The translations under genes were made by a program, and so were the position numbers. This document shows, one piece after another, positions 1 to 5,341 of a stretch of 8,717 bases of DNA; positions within the stretch are counted from its first letter, which is position 1; the number at the start of each line of letters is the position of its first letter. Location: positions 1 through 8,717 of the forward strand of contig CAMPIC010000088.1 in NCBI GenBank assembly GCA_946886185.1, in the 5' to 3' direction. The notes below the pieces were generated by a model. It saw only the letters and a list, made by a program, of their open reading frames with translations. It was not told the origin of the DNA and searched no databases. The stretch comes from an uncultured bacterium. Lineage in GTDB: Bacteria; Eisenbacteria; RBG-16-71-46; CAIMUX01.

Positions 1-2
1 AA

Positions 3-896
3 CACGCCCATGGTCAGCGAGGCGGCGATCTTGTCGTCGATGTCCTGCAGCATCCCGAGCCCCTGACAATCGGGGCATGCGCCGTAGGGACTGTTGAAGG
101 AGAAGTTCCGCGGATGGAGCGGGTCATAGCTGATGCCGCACGTCAGGCACGCGGTCGCTTCGCTGAAGAGCTGCTCCCCCGTTTCGCCGAGCACGCGCAC
201 GATCCCCTGCCCCACTTTGAGCGCGGTTTCGAGCGAGTCGGATAGCCGCTGGCGGCGGCCGCTCTCCGGTCGGATCCGATCGACCACCACTTCGACGGTG
301 TGCTTCTTCTTCTTGTCGAGCGCCGGGAGGTCTTCGTCGAGCGCGTAGATCTCGCCGTCGATGCGCGCGCGCAGGAATCCCTGTTTGAGCAGAGCTTCGA
401 GCTCTTTGCGGTACTCGCCCTTTCGTCCCTCGACTACCGGCGCGAGGATCTGCACCTTCTGTCCTTCGAATGACTCGAGTACCTGCGCCACGATCTCATC
501 GATCGACTGCCGCGAGATTCTCCGCCCGCACTTCGCGCAATACTGCACACCGATGCGCGCGAAAAGCACGCGGAGGTAATCGTAGATTTCGGTGGTGGTG
601 GCGACGGTCGAGCGGGGATTACGCCCGCCTTGCCGCTGCTCGATCGAGATGGCCGGCGAGAGACCTTCGATATGGTCGACGTCCGGCTTTTCCATCTGCC
701 CCAGGAACTGGCGCGCATAGGCGGAGAGCGACTCGACGTAGCGGCGCTGCCCTTCCGCGTAGAGGGTGTCGAAGGCGAGCGAAGACTTTCCGGAGCCGGA
801 AACGCCGGTGAGGACAACGAGGGCGTCGCGCGGCAGGGTCAGAGTGACGTTCTTGAGGTTGTGCTCCCGGGCGCCTTCTATGTAGATATGCTTCAC
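3..896 (-). CDS. uvrA: UvrA, excinuclease ABC subunit A (N-terminal 298 residues, partial)
   Basis: UvrA is the damage-recognition ATPase of nucleotide excision repair; it dimerises, loads UvrB on lesions and acts on DNA in the cytoplasm. Read on the minus strand from GTG 896-894, the frame is open to the left edge, so only the first 298 codons (of about 950 in the family) are present. It begins [16 protein letters not shown], a typical UvrA N-terminus. The first Walker A is GVSGSGKSS at residues 31-39, and the family signature [19 protein letters not shown] lies at 91-109. CxxC pairs are at 120/123 and, zinc-module-like, at 250/253 and 274/277. The GTG start is supported by homology at the second residue and by a GGAGG at 906-910, nine bases upstream. 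No frame damage is visible. The gene is divergent from everything else in the window. The identification is certain; the full length cannot be judged. Confidence 0.97.
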   Translation of the reverse strand, partial: MKHIYIEGAREHNLKNVTLTLPRDALVVLTGVSGSGKSSLAFDTLYAEGQRRYVESLSAYARQFLGQMEKPDVDHIEGLSPAISIEQRQGGRNPRSTVATTTEIYDYLRVLFARIGVQYCAKCGRRISRQSIDEIVAQVLESFEGQKVQILAPVVEGRKGEYRKELEALLKQGFLRARIDGEIYALDEDLPALDKKKKHTVEVVVDRIRPESGRRQRLSDSLETALKVGQGIVRVLGETGEQLFSEATACLTCGISYDPLHPRNFSFNSPYGACPDCQGLGMLQDIDDKIAASLTMGV

Positions 897-905
897 AGCC
901 CTTTG

Positions 906-910
906 CCTCC
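906..910 (-). promoter_or_regulatory. Shine-Dalgarno of uvrA
   Basis: On the minus strand this reads GGAGG, followed by nine bases and the GTG codon at 896-894. It decides the GTG start of uvrA, as no ATG lies in frame nearby. Confidence 0.7.
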
Positions 911-937
911 GGAATGGTCGCTCTCTGGCTGGCTACG

Positions 938-996
938 GCGCCGGATCGTACCAGAACCGTACGTTTGTTTGCTAGGTGTTTTCGACGTTCCGGAAC
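938..996 (-). promoter_or_regulatory. Candidate uvrA promoter region with two near-palindromes
   Basis: On the minus strand an extended -10 motif TGGTACGAT ends at 945 (TACGAT occupies 950-945), giving a leader of about 40 bases before the uvrA GTG. No good -35 box sits 16-18 bases upstream, which fits an extended -10 promoter. Just upstream of the -10 lies AACCGTACGTTT (955-966), a palindrome with one mismatched pair. A perfect 10-base palindrome GTTCCGGAAC is at 987-996. uvrA is SOS-controlled in many bacteria, so either could be an operator, but neither matches a LexA box I know exactly. Promoter and operator are inferences. Confidence 0.3.
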
Positions 997-1060
997 AGAA
1001 ATCCCAATCCAGGTCCGAACTGGCCATTGTAGCCGATCCGCGGCATCGACCAGGAGTCGC

Positions 1061-1371
1061 TCCTGCCTGCGATGCATCGGCAAGTTCTTGCGCGCCGTGA
1101 CCCACCCGAAGCTTTTCGACCCCGCCTTCACTGCCTCGGAGGCCATGAGCGCGATCGGCCAGATCCTGGATTCGCGGAGCCTGATCGTGCTCTATCCCGG
1201 CGCCCGCTTCCTCGATCTGCTTGGCATCGCCATCGAGGAGGCGGGAGCGATCGGCAATCTGATCTTCTACACTCAGATCGTCGCCTCTGTCGCGAGGCGG
1301 GAGTCACTTCGCTTCTCAAGGAAGATCGGGACTTCGACCGCTACACACAGTTCGCTACGACGCGTCTGTAA
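1061..1371 (+). pseudogene. Decayed VapC-like PIN-domain toxin remnant
   Basis: Intact VapC-type PIN proteins are Mg-dependent RNases of toxin-antitoxin pairs. The C-terminal two thirds of such a protein can be read in two frames. Frame 2 gives CIGKFLRAVTHPKLFDPAF and continues to GNLIFYTQIVA; frame 1 then gives LCREAGVTSLLKEDRDFDRY and ends at TAA 1369-1371. Adding one C after 1285 joins them as QIVALCREAGVT, which matches the usual end of this subfamily (HDAQIVALC..HGV..L.T.DRDF). Three defects are visible. The N-terminal part with the first catalytic Asp (VDTN-type motif) is absent. The frame breaks at 1285/1286. The Asp normally found in the (H/F)DAQ stretch is Tyr (TAC 1268-1270). No antitoxin gene is seen upstream. 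It is very probably non-functional, even if the frameshift is a sequencing error. Confidence 0.75.
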
Positions 1372-1442
1372 CCGCATTGGACGGCTTGTCGACCATCTGC
1401 GAGCAGGTCGCTGGCGTCGCATTGCAGATCGGTGGAACGTAC

Positions 1443-2501
1443 ATGGTAGATGTGGAAGCGCTGCGCGCGGCAATCGCGCGGCAGCACGAGGTGAAACCGT
1501 TTTCCGGCGTCGTGCTGGTGCGCGAAAGAGGCGAAACGGTGTTTTCCGGCGCCTGGGGAGACGCCGACAAGGCCAACCGGCGGCCCAACCGCGTCGACAC
1601 CAGCTTTGCCGTCGCGTCCGGCTCCAAGACATTCACCGCGCTGGCAGTGTGCCAGCTCGCGGAACGGGGCGTGGTGTCGCTCGATGCGCGGCTCTCGGAC
1701 TGCCTCGACGTGCGTTTTCCCAGCTTTGACCCCGGCGTGACCCTTCATCACCTGCTGTCGCACACGTCCGGCATCCCCGACTACTTCGACGAGGACGTGA
1801 TGGACGACTTCGCGGCGCTGTGGGCGGAGCGCCCGATGTACACCATTCGTGAGCCGAGCGACTTCCTGCCGCTTTTCCAGCACCTGCCGCAGAAATTCCC
1901 ACCAGGCGACCACTTCCACTACAACAATGCCGGCTACATCGTGCTGGGGCTGGTGATCGAGCAGGTCGGCGGCATCGCCTATATCGATTACGTGCAGCGC
2001 CATATTTTCGACGCCTGCGGGATGCGTGCCAGCGGCTTCTACGAGTCGAACCGGCTGCCCGCGAACACGGCCTATGGCTACGTTCCGACTGAGAAGGGCG
2101 GATGGCGCACCAACGTCTTCGACGTGCCGATCGTGGGCGGCGCGGACGGCGGCGTCTTCGTCAGCGCGCCGGATATGTGCAGATTCTGGGATGCGCTGCG
2201 CCAACACCGGTTGCTGGGCGAGGCGATGACCCGCCGGATGCTGACGCCTCACGCCGCCGTGCCGGAAGGCTTCGACAACGCCTATGGCTACGGCCTGTGG
2301 CTGCAAGCGACCGGCGATACGATCGACCTGTACCACGCCGAGGGTGCGGACCCGGGCGCGGCGTTGCTATCGGGCGTCGTGCCGGCGGAAGAGACCGACT
2401 TCACCGTCATCGGCAACACGAACGAGGAGACCTGGCCAGTGGCGACGTTGGTCATGGCAACCGTGACCGGTTCGGAAAGGAGGAACGCGGGTGTCGACTG
2501 A
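1443..2501 (+). CDS. Serine hydrolase, beta-lactamase class C / penicillin-binding protein-like family
   Basis: The 352-residue protein has the fold and motifs of the class-C beta-lactamase/esterase superfamily. SGSK at residues 59-62 is the SxxK nucleophile motif, and YNN at 160-162 is the second (YxN) motif. HAEGADPG at 298-305 sits where the third (KTG/HxG-like) motif belongs. LLSHTSGIPDY at 104-114 is the characteristic family stretch. There is no signal peptide or membrane helix, so it should be cytoplasmic. Substrate is unknown: members hydrolyse esters, amides or D-amino-acid peptides, and true beta-lactamase activity cannot be claimed. ATG 1443 is preferred because GGTGGA lies about six bases upstream; an in-frame TTG at 1377 would add 22 residues unlike the family. 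It starts 71 bases after the PIN remnant and stands alone, with no obvious operon partner. Confidence 0.9.
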   Translation: MVDVEALRAAIARQHEVKPFSGVVLVRERGETVFSGAWGDADKANRRPNRVDTSFAVASGSKTFTALAVCQLAERGVVSLDARLSDCLDVRFPSFDPGVTLHHLLSHTSGIPDYFDEDVMDDFAALWAERPMYTIREPSDFLPLFQHLPQKFPPGDHFHYNNAGYIVLGLVIEQVGGIAYIDYVQRHIFDACGMRASGFYESNRLPANTAYGYVPTEKGGWRTNVFDVPIVGGADGGVFVSAPDMCRFWDALRQHRLLGEAMTRRMLTPHAAVPEGFDNAYGYGLWLQATGDTIDLYHAEGADPGAALLSGVVPAEETDFTVIGNTNEETWPVATLVMATVTGSERRNAGVD

Positions 2502-2528
2502 ATTCCGCGCCCCCTTGCCGGATGAAGG

Positions 2529-2575
2529 CCCGATGGACCGTGGAAGTCTGGCCGTATAACCTTCACTTCATCGGG
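2529..2575 (+). promoter_or_regulatory. Candidate promoter with flanking inverted repeat, upstream of the small envelope protein gene
   Basis: TATAAC at 2555-2560 matches five of six -10 positions and lies 49 bases before the downstream ATG. The best -35 candidate, TGGACC at 2534-2539, is only 15 bases away, so the promoter is weak. A 7-base inverted repeat, CCCGATG (2529-2535) and CATCGGG (2569-2575), brackets it. An alternative left arm GATGAAG (2521-2527) pairs with CTTCATC (2566-2572), sharing most of the right arm. Function is inferred only. Confidence 0.25.
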
Positions 2576-2609
2576 TTCTGCCCGGGACATTCTCGGGTCG
2601 GAGGAGCAC

Positions 2610-3050
2610 ATGCGAGATCCATCCTCAATGAACGCGCGAAGAGCGGTCGCAATAGGTAGGTCGTTTCTATGCGCTCTTTGCATCGCGTGTTCTTTCGGAT
2701 CGACTGCCTCGGGGACAGTAACCAACCATATCGAGCGCCCCGCCTTCGAACGCGCGTGGGTCGCTGCCGCGACGGGCGCTCTGGCTGTCGGAAATTTGGT
2801 CTTCATTCTCCGTCAGCGAACCGTTCCACCCTTGGCGTTGTTGGGAATCGGGTCTGGCTTAGTGCTCGCTGCGAGCGACGAGGGCAAGAGGTCTGATTTA
2901 CTGGCCGGGGCTGGAATCGTGCTCGGCGTGTCGCAGCTATTCAGAGTGAAGTCAGATCGGGCAGAGCCCGACTCGGAACCGACTCGAGCGCGGCTCCAGC
3001 TCGGCGTCACTGCCGACCTTCAGCGAGTCTTGCTTCAATACCGCTTTTAG
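2610..3050 (+). CDS. Small envelope protein of unknown function
   Basis: I do not recognise this 146-residue protein. ATG 2610 follows a strong GGAGGA with four bases of spacing; an in-frame ATG at 2628 is a weaker alternative. Residues 10-33 (RRAVAIGRSFL to GSTASG) look like a signal peptide or N-terminal anchor. Hydrophobic stretches follow around residues 50-67 (AAATGALAVGNLVFI), 73-86 (PPLALLGIGSGLVL) and 97-109 (LLAGAGIVLGVSQ). A charged linker follows (VKSDRAEPDSEPTRAR), then a tail of alternating residues ending VLLQYRF. A terminal Phe after an amphipathic strand resembles the C-terminal signal of outer-membrane beta-barrels, but the protein is too short and too helical in the middle to be one. 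Codon use and the good ribosome binding site support a real gene. It lies 108 bases after the serine hydrolase and may have its own promoter. Confidence 0.65.
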   Translation: MRDPSSMNARRAVAIGRSFLCALCIACSFGSTASGTVTNHIERPAFERAWVAAATGALAVGNLVFILRQRTVPPLALLGIGSGLVLAASDEGKRSDLLAGAGIVLGVSQLFRVKSDRAEPDSEPTRARLQLGVTADLQRVLLQYRF

Positions 3051-3395
3051 GTCACGCAGCCACCGCATGCAAGCGGACGGGAACTCGGCACCGTTCCTCT
3101 GTCGCGCCCCGGGATCCATTGGCGCGGATCTCGACCACGTTGGCTGGGGTCGGGAGCAGGCGCCGGTGAATTCGCGCGCAGGTTCAGAGTCAGAGCGACA
3201 ACCTTGATCGGATCGACGTTGATCCGAGCGTCGTTCAGCGGCCGGCAAAGCCGGCGATAAGCAGCACCGTGCGATACTGGACGTTGAGGCGGGATGGACA
3301 TCCATACTGGTCTCACCGCGGTTCACCGGACGTGGACCGCAGTCGACATGGGGCGCGGTGTTGCGTGCTCGTTGGTTCGCGGAGGGGATCTCGAC
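3051..3395. other. Non-coding gap before the RNB gene
   Basis: No convincing gene fills this 345-base stretch. It contains two compact inverted repeats near 3208-3255. The part from 3294 could code for an N-terminal extension of the RNB protein, but I judge that unlikely (see that entry). I see no clear sigma-70 promoter. Long minus-strand frames cross it, but they run through the RNB gene and have no family features. Confidence 0.5.
3208..3255. repeat. Pair of adjacent hairpins
   Basis: The first hairpin is TCGGATC (3208-3214), loop GACGTT, GATCCGA (3221-3227). The second is GCCGGC (3241-3246), loop AAA, GCCGGC (3250-3255). Both stems are perfect. Neither is followed by a T-run, so they are not classical Rho-independent terminators, though they could end transcription of the small envelope gene 158 bases upstream or belong to a dispersed REP-like element. 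The function is unknown. Confidence 0.5.
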
Positions 3396-4847
3396 GTGAG
3401 ACGTGTCGTACGTGTTTCTCCGAAGGTGCCGGGAGTGGACAGGGCCACTCTGCGCCGCGGCATTTCTGCGATCCAGGAGGAGATGCGGATCGATGCGGAG
3501 TTTCCCGCTGCCGCGCTCGCCGAGGCAGAGGAAGCGGCGCGCAATCCCGTGCTGCCCGGGTTGGATCGCACCGACATCCCCTTCCTGACCATCGACCCTG
3601 AGTCCGCCCGCGATCTCGATCAGGCTCTGCACATCGAACGTCGCGGCGCCGGATACCGCGTGTTCTACGCGATCGCCGACGTCGCCGCCTTCGTGCGGCC
3701 GGGAGGTGCCATCGACGCGGAAGCGAACCGTCGGGGCGAGACACTTTACGGAGGCGAGACGAAAGTACCTCTCCACCCTCCTGCCATCTCCGAAAGAGCA
3801 GCCTCTCTGCTGCCGGATGGAGATCGACCCGCTCTGCTCTGGACGATCGACGTGGATGAGGCCGGCGAGGGCGTGGATGTGCAGGTCGAGCGGGCGATGG
3901 TCCGCAGCCGAGCGAAGCTCACGTATGCGCAAGCGCAGGCGGATCTGGACTCGGAACGCGCTTCTCCGACTTTCCAGCTGCTTCGGGAGGTCGGAACGCT
4001 GCGGCTCGCGCGCGAGAAAGAGCGCGGCGGCGTGAGCCTCCCTCTGCCGGATCAAGAAGTCGATCTGTCGGAAGACGGGCGATGGGTGCTGCGGTTTCGT
4101 GAGGCCCGCCCGGTCGAGGATTGGAACGCGCACATCTCGTTGCTCACCGGGATGGGCGCCGCCTATCTAATGATTCGAGGAGGCGTCGGAATCTTGCGTA
4201 CGCTGTCCCCCGCCGATCCGCGGGACGTGGCGCGGCTGCGCCGCGTTGCGCACGCGCTGCGCGTCGCATGGCCCGACGAGCGGAGCTATCCAGACTTCAT
4301 CCGTTCGCTCGATCCACGTCGAGCGGCCGATGCCGCGATGCTCAATGCGAGCACCGCCCTTCTGCGCGGTGCGGGATATGTCGGGTTCCGAGGCGAGTTG
4401 CCGGAGCAGCCGGTTCATGCGGCGCTGGCCGGAGAATATGCGCACGTCACCGCGCCGATCCGGCGTCTCGTGGATCGATACGCGGGCGAGATCGCCGTCT
4501 CACTCTGTGCGGGAGTTCCCGTCCCCGACTGGGTGCTGGCACGGCTCGAGGATCTGCCGGCGACCATGTCGGAATCGAGCCGGCGCGCCAATCGTTATGA
4601 GCGCGCGATTCTCGATCTGATGGAGGCCACCGTGCTGCACGATCGAGTCGGTGAGATGTTCGAGGGAATCGTGGTCGACCTGAACGACCGCGATCCTCAT
4701 GAGGGTGAAGTTGTGATCGCCGAGCCTGCGATCGAGGCTCCTCTCACATCACGCGGCGACCGTCCTCTGCCGCTCGGAGCCGAGGTGACCGTCCGTCTGA
4801 CGCAAGCCGATCCATCCGAACGGAGAATCCGTTTCGAGCTGCCGTGA
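3396..4847 (+). CDS. RNB-domain exoribonuclease (RNase II/R-like, short form)
   Basis: RNB proteins degrade RNA processively 3' to 5' with a Mg-dependent Asp cluster, in the cytoplasm. The signature TIDPESARDLDQAL starts at residue 65, placing acidic residues at D67, D73 and D75. The fourth position, Asp in E. coli RNase II (D210), is Gln76. I recall this DLDQ form from a short family common in actinobacteria, so it need not mean inactivity. AIADVAAFV follows, and HVTAPIRRLVD at 350-360 carries the conserved Arg pair of the HFTSPIRR motif. The N-terminal cold-shock domains of RNase II/R are missing, and the last 65 residues form at most a degenerate S1/OB fold. GTG 3396 (483 residues) is chosen because GGAGGGG lies at 3381-3387 with good spacing and the length suits the family. 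ATG 3294 with a weaker GAGG would give 517 residues. It is probably monocistronic, ending before a hairpin. Confidence 0.9.
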   Translation: MRRVVRVSPKVPGVDRATLRRGISAIQEEMRIDAEFPAAALAEAEEAARNPVLPGLDRTDIPFLTIDPESARDLDQALHIERRGAGYRVFYAIADVAAFVRPGGAIDAEANRRGETLYGGETKVPLHPPAISERAASLLPDGDRPALLWTIDVDEAGEGVDVQVERAMVRSRAKLTYAQAQADLDSERASPTFQLLREVGTLRLAREKERGGVSLPLPDQEVDLSEDGRWVLRFREARPVEDWNAHISLLTGMGAAYLMIRGGVGILRTLSPADPRDVARLRRVAHALRVAWPDERSYPDFIRSLDPRRAADAAMLNASTALLRGAGYVGFRGELPEQPVHAALAGEYAHVTAPIRRLVDRYAGEIAVSLCAGVPVPDWVLARLEDLPATMSESSRRANRYERAILDLMEATVLHDRVGEMFEGIVVDLNDRDPHEGEVVIAEPAIEAPLTSRGDRPLPLGAEVTVRLTQADPSERRIRFELP

Positions 4848-4861
4848 GACCAAGCGCCGCG

Positions 4862-4880
4862 CACTCCCGGAGCGGGAGTG
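4862..4880 (+). terminator. Perfect 8-bp hairpin after the RNB gene, possible terminator
   Basis: CACTCCCG, loop GAG, CGGGAGTG forms a perfect stem 14 bases after the RNB stop codon and well before the PadR promoter. There is no T-tract after it (GTCCGCGCG follows), so it would be an atypical terminator or an mRNA 3' stabiliser. Position and stem strength are the only evidence. Confidence 0.4.
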
Positions 4881-4945
4881 GTCCGCGCGAGATTGTTCCG
4901 ACGTAGCAGTCGGGTCCAAAAGATCGGTCTCCACCTCTACTGTGC

Positions 4946-4974
4946 TTGACATAGTATGTGGCACTATGTACTGT
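4946..4974 (+). promoter_or_regulatory. padR promoter with embedded operator-like inverted repeat
   Basis: A perfect -35 TTGACA (4946-4951) is followed after 17 bases by a weak -10 TACTGT (4969-4974). The inverted repeat ACATAGT (4949-4955), seven-base spacer, ACTATGT (4963-4969) overlaps the -35 and fills the spacer. A dimeric repressor bound here would block RNA polymerase. The PadR protein encoded just downstream is the obvious candidate, since PadR-family operators are AT-rich inverted repeats of this size and the family is often autoregulated. Transcription would begin near 4981, about 16 bases before the GTG start. The repeat is directly visible; the binding partner is inferred. Confidence 0.6.
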
Positions 4975-4996
4975 GCGGCCAACGGTAGAGGGCGGC

Positions 4997-5341
4997 GTGG
5001 CTAACAAAGACACCAAGGACAACCGGGAAACCGGACTGATCGAGCTCCGGCGCGGGGCGCTGGTCCTGGCGGTGCTGAGCCAGCTGCGCCAGCGACAGTA
5101 CGGCTATTCCTTGCGCCAGGCGCTCGTCGAGGGAGGCATGCCGGTCGAGGAGGGGACGCTCTATCCATTGCTGCGGCGACTGGAATCCCAAGGGCTGCTG
5201 GACAGCGAATGGGACACCGACACAGCCCCGCCGCGCCGCTACTACAGACTGAACGCGGAAGGCAGGAGCGTCCTGGCGGAGCTGGCCGCGGCCTGGCGGG
5301 CTCAGGTGGAGGTCATCGATGGATTTCTCGGAGGCGCGTGA
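4997..5341 (+). CDS. PadR-family transcriptional regulator
   Basis: This 114-residue winged-helix repressor of the short PadR class represses target promoters and is usually relieved by a small molecule or stress. Residues 13-23 (LIELRRGALVL) begin the first helix. The recognition region GTLYPLLRRLESQGLL is followed by the wing APPRRYYRLNAEG, which is diagnostic of the family. The C-terminal helix (LAELAAAWRAQVEVIDGFL) is the short dimerisation helix. GTG 4997 is chosen because GAGGG lies just upstream and because a further in-frame GTG at 4958 falls inside the promoter. Its stop overlaps the next gene's ATG by one base (TGATG at 5339-5343), so the two are translationally coupled. PadR regulators are commonly paired with HAAS/DUF1700-like membrane proteins, as here. 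Autoregulation through the upstream inverted repeat is likely. Confidence 0.92.
   Translation: MANKDTKDNRETGLIELRRGALVLAVLSQLRQRQYGYSLRQALVEGGMPVEEGTLYPLLRRLESQGLLDSEWDTDTAPPRRYYRLNAEGRSVLAELAAAWRAQVEVIDGFLGGA

Noticed and set aside
1051..1065. Hairpin CAGGAG-TCG-CTCCTG just before the PIN remnant.
   Set aside because: A perfect but short 6-bp stem without a T-tract, and no gene ends nearby on either strand. It is likely chance in GC-rich DNA.
914..1729. A 271-codon plus-strand open frame crossing the uvrA upstream region, the PIN remnant and the serine hydrolase start.
   Set aside because: Only its middle part (1061-1285) has family similarity. The rest is out of frame with the clear serine hydrolase, so it is not one gene.
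1341..2336. A long minus-strand open frame of 331 codons opposite the serine hydrolase.
   Set aside because: It is a mirror of the high-GC coding strand. It has no recognisable domain, while the plus strand shows SxxK, YxN and SHTSG motifs.
3195..3240. A possible integron attC site, suggested by inverted AAC and GTT triplets around the first hairpin.
   Set aside because: The R' and R'' core boxes match the consensus only partly, and there is no integrase or neighbouring cassette.
2952..4133. A 393-codon minus-strand open frame across the small envelope gene end, the gap and the RNB gene.
   Set aside because: The plus strand has clear RNB motifs throughout the shared part. The minus frame shows no domain and no ribosome binding site.
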